NCBI GenBank assembly: GCA_026826555.1
Contig: JAKSZT010000142.1
Location: forward strand, 1,163,591-1,227,590
DNA from: Tolypeutes matacus
Taxonomy: Eukaryota; Chordata; Mammalia; Cingulata; Chlamyphoridae
Direction: 5' to 3'
Length of the DNA: 64,000 nucleotides
The position numbers and the translations under genes were made by a program. Below, piece by piece: positions 11,383 to 22,693 of the stretch. How positions within the stretch are numbered: the first letter of the stretch is position 1; every line of letters begins with the position of its first letter. The notes beneath the pieces are model-generated. The model was not told the origin of the DNA. It did no database searches and saw only the letters and a program-made list of their open reading frames with translations.

Positions 11383-13046
11383 TTATGTATGTCATACGTT
11401 GTTTTTATTTTCTTTTTGTTGTTTTTGTTTTTCTTACACTCTCCCTCCAACTCTTTCTCTCCTGTTTTTTTCCTTTCAACCTGCAGAACTCCCTTTCATA
11501 TTTCTTGAAGGAAGGTTTCTTATTGGCATACTCTCTTAATTTCTGTTTATCTGTGAATATTTTGAATTCTCCATCATTTTTTTCTCTTTTTTCTTTTTTT
11601 TATCTATTTTACTTTCTCCATCATTTTTGAATGTCAGCTTTGCTGGATAGAGAATTCTTGGCTAGATGTTTTTTTTTTCTTTTAGTACCTGTCTTAGTCA
11701 GCCAAAGGCATGCTGATGCAAAATACCAGAAATCTGTTGGCTTTTATAACGGTATTTATTTGGGGTAGAAGCTTACAGTTACCAGGCCATAAAGCACAAG
11801 TTTCTTCCCTCACCAAAGTCCATTCCCACTTGTTGGGACAAGATTGCTGCTGATGTCTACCAAGTGTTCAGGCTTCTTGGGTTCCTCTCTTCCCAGGGCT
11901 TGCCTCTTTCTGGGCTTAGGCTTGCTTCTCTCCACAAGGCCAGCTGTAGACTATCAGGCGAATGGCTCATCTCTTCCTGGGGCCTTCTCTGCTTCCTCAC
12001 GACCAAGCTCCTCTGTGTGCTTGCTTCCCTGGGCTCCAGCATTAAAACTCAGCTTCATTACTCAAACTCAAAACTCCAACTCTGTCCTTTGCCATGTCTT
12101 TTATCTTTGAGACCCCACCCACCAAGGGTGGGTCTCAATGCCCTACTGACGTGGCCCAATCAAAGCCCTAATCATAACTTAATCATACCCAGAAAACAGA
12201 TCAGTTTGCAAACATAATCCAATATCTATTTTTGGAATTCATAACTATATCAAACTGCCAAACTGCTACAGTACCTTAACTATGTCATACCACTGCCTTC
12301 TTGCCTCCATGGTTTCAGATGCAAAATCAGCACTTAATCTTATTGAGCTTTCCTTGTATGTGATGGTTCTCTTTTCTCTTGCTGCCTTCAGTATTTTCTC
12401 TTTGTCTTTAGCATTGAACAGTTTCACAAGTATATGTCTTGGAATAGGCTTGTTGAGATTTATACAGTTTGGGGTGTGCTGCACTTCCTGGATATGTACA
12501 TCCATCTCCCTCAATTGAGTTGAGAAGTTTTCAGCCATTATTTCCTCCCAAACTCCTTTTGTTCCCTTTCCCTTCTCTTCTCCCTCTGGGATGCTTATAA
12601 TGCATATGTTTGTGCATTTTGTGTTATCGTTCAAATCCCTAAGTCCCTGCTGGATTTTTCTATCTTTTTTATCTATATGTTCTACTATCTGTTTGATTTC
12701 AGATGTACTGTCTTCCACATCGCTAATTCTTTCCTCTGCCTGTTCAAATCTGCTGTTATGTGCATCCTGTGTTTTTTTATTTCTTCAGTTGTGCCATTCA
12801 TCACCATCAGATATATTATCTTTTATGTATGTTTACAATTTTTTCAGTATGTTCTTCCAGTGTCTTCTTAATAGCCTTAGTCTCTTCCTTCATTTCATTA
12901 AGTTGGTCCATGATATTTGTTTGGACAGCTTTGATTAATTGTTCAATGTTCTGCATCTCTCCCTGGTTTTTGGTTTGTTCATTGGACTGGGCCTTGTCTT
13001 CTTGTTTCTTGGTCTGGTTTGTAATTTTTTGTTGGGGTCTGGTCAT
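11383..13046 (-). pseudogene. L1 ORF1 (RNA-binding coiled-coil protein), decayed and split by an LTR, copy 1
   Basis: ORF1p is the nucleic-acid chaperone that coats L1 RNA. The start lies at 13046 (MTRPQQK). The first 76 codons are rich in Glu, Lys and Gln, as expected for the coiled coil, then a stop ends the frame at 12816. The RRM/C-terminal part follows at 12266-12718, with SIPEGEEKGKG and LKAAREKRTITYKESSIRLS. At that point a solo LTR (11690-12270) interrupts it, and the tail of the gene continues beyond. Subtracting the LTR leaves about 360 codons, normal for L1 ORF1. Confidence 0.8.
11690..12270 (-). mobile_element. Solo LTR, MaLR-like, inserted in L1 ORF1
   Basis: 581 bp, beginning TGTCTTAG and ending CTACA on the + strand (TG...CA termini on either strand). 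It is flanked by a perfect 5-bp duplication, GTACC at 11685-11689 and 12271-12275. L1 copy 2 has the uninterrupted site. On the - strand it starts 'tgtagcagtttggcagtttg'. It shares its body with the LTR at 38194-38837: 'ttggcttttataa', 'gtatttatttgg' and 'taccaggcc'-like text near one end, and 'ggaattcataa...atcaaactgc' near the other. Confidence 0.85.
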
Positions 13047-13189
13047 CTTTCTATCTTGATTGGTTTATTCAGTTTATTAGCTTCTCTCTCTACTCTAGGG
13101 TTTTATTTAACTGCTGTTTTTGTTTGTGTGTTATGTTTTCTCTTCAACACTTTGCTCTTGTTCTATTTCCTTGTTGTTTTCTATGTTCC

Positions 13190-13790
13190 CTTGAAGAAAA
13201 AGATTAGGGCCAGAGAAAGCAAAAGAGGTAAGAAAAGAAAAAGGATAATAGTAATAATAATAGTAAAAGTTAGAAGAGGAATCATATACAACCTAGGAAA
13301 ATGGATATTTAATTCATGTAAGCTGTGTAGAGTGATAGGAATAAAAAAGTGGAGTACTTACAGTGAAATGGGAAACAGAATTAGAGAAAAATATATAAGA
13401 GAGAGGTGAAGAGAAAAGAAAGGACAAAAAGAAAAAAAGTTAATAAAAGAAAGAAAACAGAATAGATGGTATAGAAATAAAAACCAGAAGAAATCAGGAC
13501 TAAATAAAGAGAGGTAGAATTAAGAACAACAACAGAAAGCAGAAGATAGAAAGATGAAGGAAGGAAAAAAGATAGCATTGGTAGACAAATTCAGTATACA
13601 CAGAAAAGGGGAAATCAAGGAAGAAGAAACACAGCAAACAAGAAACTAGCCAGCAGCACCTAATTAAAGAAGAAAAAGAAAACAAAAGGTGTGGGGGTGG
13701 GGGTGGGGCGCTGGAGAAAGAGGAAAGAAAAACATGAAAAAAAACAAAACACACAAGCAAGCAGTCAAACAAAATCTAAAGAAGGGCAAC
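13190..13790. repeat. Homopurine-rich block in the L1 5' UTR (copy 1)
   Basis: About 600 bases overwhelmingly A and G on the + strand, hence C/T-rich on the L1 sense strand just upstream of ORF1. It lacks a fixed repeat unit. The corresponding block in copy 2 is at 27665-28240. Confidence 0.8.
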
Positions 13791-15012
13791 CTTCCCTCTT
13801 AGGCCTCTGTGGAGCTTCTCAGGCTCCATGTGTTCATCAATCAATTACCCTGAAGCCTTCCCTCTGCAGAATTTGAAGTGGGTTTTAGAGAGTAAAGTAA
13901 GTTAAATTTTTAAAGAAAGAAACTTTTTAAAGGAAAAAGAAGAGACCCAATAGAAGATAATACAAAAATAATGTCTATGTTTTCCCTGTCCTAAAGTATC
14001 AGCTGGATGTTTGACATCCTGGTGGATCACTACTCTAAGAGCAGTTGAGTATTGAAATGGTGACCTTGTGTATTCAAGATGGAAACTCCTCCACTAGGCT
14101 AAACTTTTTTGTTGGGTCAGTTAGCTCTTCAGAAAGCTATCCTGTCACTTTCCCTCAGACAGGTTGACTCTTTGCATTTGGATAAATTCCTGCTGATTAG
14201 GAGTCTGTCCCTGCCCCCTTTCTATTCTTATTACTTTCTCTCCTAGGGCAGCAGAAAACAATAGTCTGTGGAAGAGGATTTCCCCTCACTTCTCCTGGTC
14301 AGGTTTAGTTCCCTTTTAAAATTCAAATGGGACCCTGGTGACTGAACTCACTGCAAAGAAATGTCTTTCAATCTGCTTCCAGACCACTGTGTCCTCCCAG
14401 GGGACTCTAGAAAGGCTCTTGGAAGCTTATTAAGCACTTCCTACTGCCCATATCCCTTAGGGGGTTTGAAATTTTCGTAGTTTTCAACAGTGGAGTAGTC
14501 ACTTGCCTGGCTCTACCCTCTTCAGGCCAAATTTCTCTATCCCACCTCAGTTAGGTAAATCAAGCTCCTTCAGCAGATTCGCCTCTTCCTTCTTTTTGGT
14601 GCCACCTCGAGCCAGTTAGTATATTCCTCAAAGCTCAAAGGGGGTCCAGGCAACCAAACCCACAGAAAGGAAACCCTTCTCATCCCTTTGCCAGAACCCT
14701 CCCACTTTTAGAGTATGCTCCCTGCCACAGGTTGGTTGGGGGTCAGAGCTTGCAGTGGCGTTGCCTTGAGAGTGGGCCTTAGCCTTTCCACAGTTTCCAA
14801 CCTTGGAGGCAAGAACCTCAGGATTTTACCATGAGCAATTTATCTCTTTGTCCAGTTCTCTCCAGATCGATGCCCCGAAGCCTCCTGCTCTGTGGGTTCC
14901 CCAAACAGCCCACTCAGGCAGGATCTTGCTCCCACTCAGTCATTTTTTGCAAGAGAGATGGTGAGTCTGCACTTAAACAGATGCCATGTTGCCCAGATCC
15001 TTCAATGGTTCT

Positions 15013-15215
15013 TAATTCATCATTTTCCTCACTTTTTTTTGGTATTCAAATTGTTCAAGATTTAGCTGGTGAAAGGCCCTTCAAGCTGGTTTTCATGTCC
15101 TTGTTTTTTTTGTTGTTGTTGTTAGCATTTTGGGTATAACAAAATGCTCCAGGCTCATCTTGTACACTAATTTGTCCCAGCCCTGGAATCAACCATTTCT
15201 CCAAGGAGCCATGCT
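15013..15215. repeat. Ancient interspersed repeat fragment, unnamed
   Basis: Text such as 'ggtgaaaggcccttcaagct' and 'ccaggctcatcttgtac' is familiar from old mammalian repeats, but I cannot assign the family safely. It holds a (TTG)n run near 15110-15123. Confidence 0.4.
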
Positions 15216-15351
15216 TCCTTTTCTTTTTCTCTTCCCTTCTCTTCTCTTCTCTTCTCTTCTCTTCTCTTCTCTTCTCTTCTCTTCTCTTCTCTTCTCTTCT
15301 CTTCTCTTCTCTCTCTTCTCTTCTCTTCTCCTCTCTTCTCTTCTCTCTTCT
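15216..15351. repeat. (CTTCT)n pentanucleotide microsatellite
   Basis: About 135 bases of CTTCT units, nearly pure from 15236 to 15310 and then interrupted by CT and CCT variants. It is pure pyrimidine on the + strand. Confidence 0.95.
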
Positions 15352-17650
15352 ATATGTTTCCTCTAATTTTATTGGTTAATACCTTGAGGACAATGTTTTA
15401 TAGCATTGGGTATACTTGCTTTATTTCTGATTTTAGTGGGAATACCTCTCATATTTCCCCATTAATTAAGAAGCTGGTTTTAGAGTTGATTCATCATTAC
15501 TATTTTCTTAGAGTTTTTATTAGGAATGGCTAATAGTTTCTATCCAAAGTTTGTCAGAATATATGAAGCAAATTATATGTATTTTTCTCCTTAGGCTTAT
15601 TAATATGGTGACTTATGTAAAAAGATTTCTATTGCATTCCTGGTCTAAATCTAATTCATCATGGTGACTATTATTTTTAACTCAGTTGAAGAGTCTGCTA
15701 TTTTATGATTTTTATGTTTATGTTATTTTATGGTTTTTATGTTTATGATTTTTGCATCAATAGTCATAAGTAAAATTTTTTATAGTTTTATTTTTTATAT
15801 AATCTTTACCAGGCTTAAGTATCAATATACTTCTTTCATACAATAACATGCAAGTATTCCTTCATTTTGCATGCTCTGAAATCATCTATACTCTCTGTAC
15901 TCTAAGGGTTTGGCAGAATTCCTCTCTGACACCATCCTGATGTGGTGCTTTTTTTGTGGGTAGGTCCTTGATAATGAAAACGTAAAATTTTAATATAAAT
16001 TCTTAAAGAGTGGTACAAAGTGTTCTGAACCAAAAAAGAAAAAAAAAAAAAAAGCTGTGGTTGATATTGCCCAAGATAGACAGCATTATCAACTGTTGCA
16101 TGTCTCTATTAGGGAATCTGGAGTTAATGGAAACTGCATTTATTAGTGCTCTATGTGGTCACCTTCCTTCTAATGAGATGGACACTTAGGCAAGTCAATT
16201 AGGTGTTTAATCTAAACTTCAGTGTGTACATGCAGGATCATTCCAGCCAAATTTTAGACCATCTTAAATGCTTGCAGTTCTTTAACCTATATTTAAAAAT
16301 CAGAATGTGTTTGTCTTACATTTATTGCTTTTTAAGAACTTCTTGTATATTGGAATTATTGCAAATTTGTATTTTCTATTTATCATTTATCTCTTAAATT
16401 TGTCTGTTTTCAAATGGTTTTTAGTTTTAAATTTGTCACTTTTTTTTCTGTGTATTTGCTGTTTAAATTTTAATATTATCAAATAAATTACAACTTTTTT
16501 TCTTTTTGGCTTATGTTTTGGGGGAAGTGCTTAAGAGATCCTTCTTCGGGCCAAGGTAATTTATGTAACCACTTTATATTTTTAGTACTTTATTTTATTA
16601 TTTTTTTTAATTTAACATTTTCAATTTATGTCAGTGTAAGATATAAAATAAGAATCTAATTTCAGTTTTCAAAAAGTTATTAAGGGAGCAGATGTAATTC
16701 AGTGGTTGGGTGCCTGCTTCCCATGTACAAGGTCGTGGGTTCAATCCCCAGCACTTCCTTAAAATATATATATATAGTAGTTGTTCCAACACAATTTATT
16801 AAAAGATTTATCATCTCCAAAATATATTGAAAGGCCAAATATCTAGTTTATCATGCTATATATCAAATATATTCATATACTTGTTCCTTTGATATATCTT
16901 TCTATTTTGGTGACAGTCCCACATGAGAGCTTTATTGTACATTATTTTTGCCCTTAAAAAAGTCCTGATTTTTCTAGTATTTTATTCTCCTATCTGAAAT
17001 TTAGAATCATTTTGTCTAGATACTCCAAATTCTGTTGAACTTCAATTTGTACTACTTAGATTTATATATTAATTTAAGGAAAAATAATCTTTTCAATATT
17101 ACTCCTGGCTATTCAGGACCATATTATGTCCTTCTATTTAGTCAAACTATATCTTTTATTAAAGGATTATCATTTATTCATAAAATTCTTCATGCTTTAA
17201 AGTTAGGTAATTTTAATTATTTTAAAAATATTTTGTTAATTTTGGCTAAAATATTGCAAATTCTAGTGTCAAATACAACTAGGAACAAACATGGATGCAT
17301 GCAACCATGATTGTCAATCAAACTCCATATTAATATTTAGCTAAAGCAATAAGGAAAAAAGATGCTAAATTTTGTAAAAATAGAAACTAAATTTATGTTA
17401 TTTGTATATGATATGATCTCTAAAACTTTTCTGATTTTTAAAATAAGGAATGTTTCTACTAAGCGTATTCCCTTTTGCTGAATATTTCATGTGTTCTTTC
17501 TTTTCTTAATTGTTTTCCTATAAACTTCATATTGATTATTTTATTTTAATCTCAAAGAAAGAAAGAAGTACTCGGACTCACTCAGAACCTGTGTCCTTCT
17601 CAATGTTATTACAATTTTGTTAAATATATGTCCCAGAGACTTAACTTTTT
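15352..17650 (-). mobile_element. Old antisense L1 (ORF2 region) fragments
   Basis: Diverged antisense ORF2 text, for example 'gcattcctggtctaaatcta' (about 15634), the complement of the RT region, and 'agtagttgttccaacacaat' (about 16776), the complement of a well-known ORF2 segment. No frame is left. A SINE at 16684-16775 splits it. Edges are uncertain, and the piece between 16000 and 16500 is too diverged to be sure of. Confidence 0.55.
16684..16775 (+). mobile_element. tRNA-derived SINE (DAS-like, short form)
   Basis: About 90 bp with an A-box-like 'gtaattcagtggttgggtgc' and B box 'gggttcaatcccc', ending in a TA-rich tail. It is the same short type as 62641-62739. It is a SINE and not a tRNA gene: no cloverleaf anticodon arm and no 3' acceptor match. 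Confidence 0.8.
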
Positions 17651-17659
17651 AGTGTGTTC

Positions 17660-18345
17660 ATATGCTGGTTCAGCCTTGAATCTCAGCAGAGTTGCAACAC
17701 CAACTCTCCAGTTCATTGGACTCACCCAGGACAACTAACAAATAGATGATGATGGACAATGACCATCTCAAGGAACAGAGAGTGTTTGCAACTGCAAGCA
17801 AGATAGTTCCATCCATCTGCCCCATGGGATATAAACCCCCTCTCAATTAGAAGCAGAGTGGGCATCACCATCTCAAAATCCTCAAGATTGGGAATGAACT
17901 AAAGTAGACTTATTATTATTCTATTGGTGACATTATTATTTTAGCAATGGAAGAATTGTAACATTGATATAAAAGCAGTGGCTACCAGGGGTTCTGAAGG
18001 GAGGGAGGGGGAAGAATAGCTATAATATGGGGGCATTTTCAGGACATTGGAATTGTCCTTCATGACATTGTATGATGGATATAGGCCATTATATATTTTT
18101 CATAACCTATAAAATTGTGCATGGCAGAGTATAAAGTATAATGTAAACTACAGTACACGTTGGTAGCAATGTTTCAATATGTGTTCATCTATTATAACAA
18201 AAGTACCATACTAATGAAAGATGGTGTTAATGTGGGAAAGTGTGGGAGGGGGAGGGAGTGGGGCATATGGGAATCCCCTATATTTTTACATAACATTTAA
18301 GTAATCTAAAACTTCTTAAAAAAATAATTAAAAAAAAAATTAAAC
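17660..18345 (+). mobile_element. 5'-truncated L1 3' end, sense
   Basis: Matches the reverse complement of the last 650 bases or so of the long L1s (compare 5320-4670): 'ccatgggatataaaccccct', 'gggcatatgggaatccccta', then 'taatctaaaacttct' and an A-rich tail at 18317-18345. This independent copy confirms where the real 3' end of the family lies. Confidence 0.8.
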
Positions 18346-18774
18346 CTGAAGGACAAATTCTAGCAATTATCTCTGTTTCCAGGTCCTAACATGCTTTCAT
18401 CTTGTGCACTTCTGCTTTGCTATCTTTCTACCTTTCTCCTATCATGTCTGCCTAGTTCTATGCCCTAAGCAAATGTAACATGGCAAATGAATCTCTTAGC
18501 ATGTCTTGCTATCACAATACTTCCTGCCTTAAGTTGCATTTATAGCACTTAATTTGTGGGAAACATATCTCCCAGAATATATGACCTGCTCATAACCTTC
18601 TATTAATCTACATTAAAATGTATTTCAATTTCTGTGTTTGTCTCTCAGAGCACTTTTGGAATTGCAAGAGAGGAAGAGTAGTTCAGGTTCTCGGAGCCAA
18701 GCAATTGCCATGGTTTCTTTGATTGGTCTCTGTTTTATGAAGCAGCTCTAGGCTATGCCATGGGCTTTATTTTT
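18346..18774. other. Spacer between two L1 copies, unassigned
   Basis: About 430 bases of ordinary AT-rich sequence ending in a TTA-rich run that may be the A-tail of L1 copy 2. Nothing coding seen. Confidence 0.5.
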
Positions 18775-20330
18775 ATTTATTTATTATTATTATTATTTTT
18801 ATTTTAGTTTTTAAAAGATACTTAGATTACATAAATGTTACATAAAAAATACATAGGATTCCTATATATCTGCTCTCTACTCCTCCCACATTTTCTCATA
18901 TTAACAACATCCTTCATTAATGTGGTACATTCATTACAATTGATGAACACATTTTTGAACATTGCCACTAAGCATGGATTATAGTTTACATTGTACTTTA
19001 CACTCTCCCCCATACAATTTTGTAGGTTATAGCAAGATATATAATCAACTGTATCTGTCATTGCAATGTCATTCAGGAAAATTCCCAAGTCCCAAGAATG
19101 CCCCCGTATTACACCTGTTTTTTGCTCTCCCTCCCCTCAGAACCTCCAGTGGCCCCTGCCTCCACATCAATGATATAAGTTCTTCCATTGCTAGAATGGA
19201 AGTAAGTCTATAGTAGAATACCAGTAAATCTACTCTAGTCCATATTTTATTCTCCAGTCCTGAGGATTGTGGGATGCTGCTGCCTACTCCACCTTTAATT
19301 GAGAGGGGGTTTCGATCCCATATGGCTGATGGATGGGGCTCTCTTGCTTGCAGTTGTAGACTCTCTCGGCTCCTTGGTACAGTGGTTGTCCATCCTTATG
19401 TCCTTCTTAGTTGTCCTGGGTGAGTCCAATGAACTGGGGAATAGGTGTTGCAACTCTGTTGAGACTTAGAGCCCAGCTGGCACATGGGCAGCCCCAGCCC
19501 AAAGATTCAAGTCTCCTGGATGTACACCTACCAACTCCAGCACCAACTATAGATTCAAATAAAAAGGACAGAAGAGGCATGTGTAGAGAAGTCACAACTG
19601 AGTCCAACTCTGTCACACTTGGGACCACAAACTCCTAAGTAGGGCCCACTGGCAAGGCACCAAACTCTGGAGCTATCTGCTATGATCATAGGACCTGAGT
19701 GTCTCCAGAGCTCTCAGGAGCCCCACTATTTGGGATAGTATCCACTTTGGCAGTCTATGAGATCCTGCTGAGATATGCATAAGTGCTACCTCTGGGATGA
19801 CTTCCCGACTCACTTTGAAGTCTCTTAACCATATAAACTCATTTGTCTTTACATTTCCCCCCTTTTATTCAAGATCTTTTTCCAGTTGTATTGCTAGTTG
19901 GTGCTTGGTAGTAATTCCTCGGTGTCAGGGAGACTCATCCCCGGGAGTCATGTCCCATTCTGGGGGGAAGGTAATGCATTTATATGCTGAGTTTGGCTTA
20001 GAGAGAGGCCACATTTGAGCAACATGGAGGCTCTCAGGAGGTAACTTTTAGGCATCCTATAACACTGGGCTAAGTTTTAATTTCAAGAGCAAAGGCTCTT
20101 CAGAATAGCTGTCAACATCAAGGGCCCATCAATAGACCATCTTTCTTCACTAGTCATTGCCCATGTACTCGGGAGATAGTTGCTTTTCCATTAGAGAATG
20201 TGGCAGAGCTCCCCAGGATGGGAATTCAAAAATACTTCAGTTATTGCGTGAATCTCTACCCACTGTGGCAATGCCCCATGAACATTTGAACACATTTATA
20301 TACCTTATATGTATGCCCAGGTGAACTTCC

Positions 20331-22440
20331 TCCCATGTATCCCCCATCACTGACACCCCAGACCAATGATCCTCCTCTACCACAGTTGTAACCCTTCTGT
20401 GGTCCAAACTTCTTAAAAAAATGAAGCCAAGAATATCACCAAATACAATTAATAGGAAAACGAAATAATAATGATAGGTTTAAACATAAGAAAAAAAATA
20501 CATAATAATTTAGAAAAACTAAAACTAAATTAAAATAAAAAATTGGGCTATTGAAACAATGAAAAATATCAAAAAATTTTTTTTGACGTTTTGCCTTTTA
20601 TGTGTGGATGGTACATTTGTTACAACTGTTGTACACAAATTTAAACATGTTTCCTAACCATGGTCAGTGGGTTACATTATGGTTTACACATTTTAGACCA
20701 TACACTTTTATAAATTTTTGCTGAAATTTAACATGGCCTGTATCCAACATTGCAAGATCATGCAGAACACCTCCATTGCCCCCTAAATACCCCATCTTCC
20801 ATCTATTCTATTCCTCTCTCCCCCTCTCCTCAGGGTCCACGGCTACCACCAGGCTTCACTACTTGAAGGACAAGATTCTTAGTTACTTGGAACAACACTG
20901 AGGGCTTGACTCACTGATCTGTCCTCCCCTATTAGAATCCACTCATGCTCTCAAGAGACACCCACCCCTCTGATTGAGAATATATCGGATCTCCCCAGGA
21001 TGGGAGTCCAACTCCTTCACGCTCATTTTGTGAGTCTCCACCCACTGATACAATACACTATGACAAAATGATCACTCGCACATTCTCTAGGAGACTGCCC
21101 CAGGTGTGCCCTGTCCCAAATGCCCCCCCATCAAATACCCTAAACCAGTAACCCTTCCTTGTCATATTACCAAAAGAGCTTTTCCAACATTTTAGTTTCA
21201 ACCACATTCCCACCAATCCCGTGTCCACCTGCTCCTCCCATGTATCCCCCATCACTGATATCCCACACCAATTACCCTCCCCTGTCATTGTTGTAACCCC
21301 TCTGTGATCCTTTTAAAAATGAGGCCAACAAAATAATCAAATATAATTAATAGTTAAATGAAATAATAATGTTTTAAATATAAGAAGATACAAAAATTAA
21401 AACAAACAAACAAATTTGGAACAATAAAAAATATTTTTAAAAAATTGACATTGTTTTTCATCTCTGTAAGATCTATTGTCTTGTATGTACAGTGACATTT
21501 TCTTCCATTTATTTTTTTCATTTTGTCTTCAAAGAAGTTTTAGGTTACAGAAAAGTCACATACAGAATATAGGGGATTCCATATACCCAACATCTTCCCT
21601 CTTTTCCCCTTTCCCCTGTTAATAACATTTTACACATGGATGGTACATTTGTTCAACTGAAGTACAAATATTGAAACATTGTCACTGACCATGCTCAATG
21701 ATTTTCTTTTTTTTTTTTTAAACATCCTAAGTAAACACATGAAGATTATTTATTTATTTATTTATTTGTTTTTTTTTTTTTTTTAATTTTACCGGGAGGT
21801 CCCGGGGATCGAACCCAGGTCCCTCCATATGGGAGACGGACGCCCAACCAGTTGAGCCACATCTGCCCCCCTCAATGATTTTCATTATGGTTTACATTTT
21901 GGACTATACACTTTTATAAATTTTGATGAAATTTAATATGTCCTGTATCCATCATTGCAAGATCATGTAGTACAATTCCATCACCCCCGAAATGTCCTGT
22001 TTTCCATCTATTCTATTCCTCCCTTCACCTCCCAGCAGGACCCATGGCAACCACCAAGCTTCACTCTTTGAAGAACAAGATTCATAGTTACTTGAAACTT
22101 TGAGGGCTTGACATACTGGCCTGTCCTCCCCCATTAGGCACTGCCAAGGCTCTTGAGAGACTCCTGCCCTTCTATTTGAGAACATAGCAGGATTCTCTAG
22201 GTTGGGAGCCCAACACCTTCCCACTCAGTATGTGGGTCCCCACTCACTGATATAACTCATTATGACAAGGTGAACACTCACACACTCCCTAGAGGCCTGC
22301 CCCAGGTGCACCCTGTCCCAAATGGCCCCCACATCCAATATCCTAAACCAGTAACACTCCCCTGCCATATTTGCCAAAAGAACATTCCTAATGTTGTAGC
22401 TTCAACTACATAAGTGCAAATCACCCAAATTCAACTTCTC
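20331..22440 (-). repeat. Tandem duplication in the 3' UTR of L1 copy 2
   Basis: Two modules alternate. Module B ('tgtatcccccatcactga' followed by an A-rich stretch) lies at 20331-20570 and again at 21236-21440. Module A ('atggcctgtatccaacattg', 'ccatctattctattcctc', 'gggcttgac') lies at 20580-21230 and again, from its full start, at 21450-22440. L1 copy 1 has one of each (B about 6165-6400, A about 6410-7250). The unit is close to 0.88 kb. Confidence 0.75.
21707..21870 (-). mobile_element. tRNA-derived SINE (antisense)
   Basis: 164 bp with T-rich and (TTTA)n tail at the left and an antisense tRNA-like head at the right (complement of 'tggctcaactggttgggcgt' and B box 'ggttcgatcccc'). Perfect 13-bp target-site duplication, ctcaatgattttc, at 21694-21706 and 21871-21883. 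Confidence 0.9.
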
Positions 22441-22693
22441 CCTCTCCCAGCCCTCCCCCAAGTTCCACAGACAGCCTAACCCTCCCTCTACGCGCTGCCC
22501 CCCTCCCACACCAACACTGCCCAGCCCAATAGCAATACTGCACCACTGTCATGCACATCCACTGCACAACTACACACTTCCATCTTATCATAGATTTCAA
22601 AATCTATGATATATGGGCATTGGCTTACAATATTCTTCTCCTTTTCTGTCTATCTTCCAGATTCTAGCTCTGTGTCTGTTCAATTTGTTTAAT

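Larger units (their letters stand above)
4655..15012 (-). mobile_element. Near full-length xenarthran-type L1 (copy 1)
   Basis: Antisense L1 reading right to left: 5' UTR 15012-13047, ORF1 13046 to about 11383, ORF2 11369-7546, 3' UTR 7545-4655 with a T-rich (A-tail) end near 4655-4675. Without the LTR inserted at 11690-12270 the element is about 9.8 kb, against the usual 6-7.5 kb for mammals; the excess is mainly a 2.9-kb 3' UTR. Frames are broken in several places, so it is a dead copy. The same order of modules recurs at 18775-29145, which shows the long 3' UTR belongs to the element. I found no clear target-site duplication. The 5' edge is set by where similarity to copy 2 fades. Confidence 0.85.

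Noticed and set aside
11844..12217. Overlapping Ser/Leu/Pro-rich open frames on both strands
   Set aside because: They lie in the solo LTR at 11690-12270 and reflect its composition.
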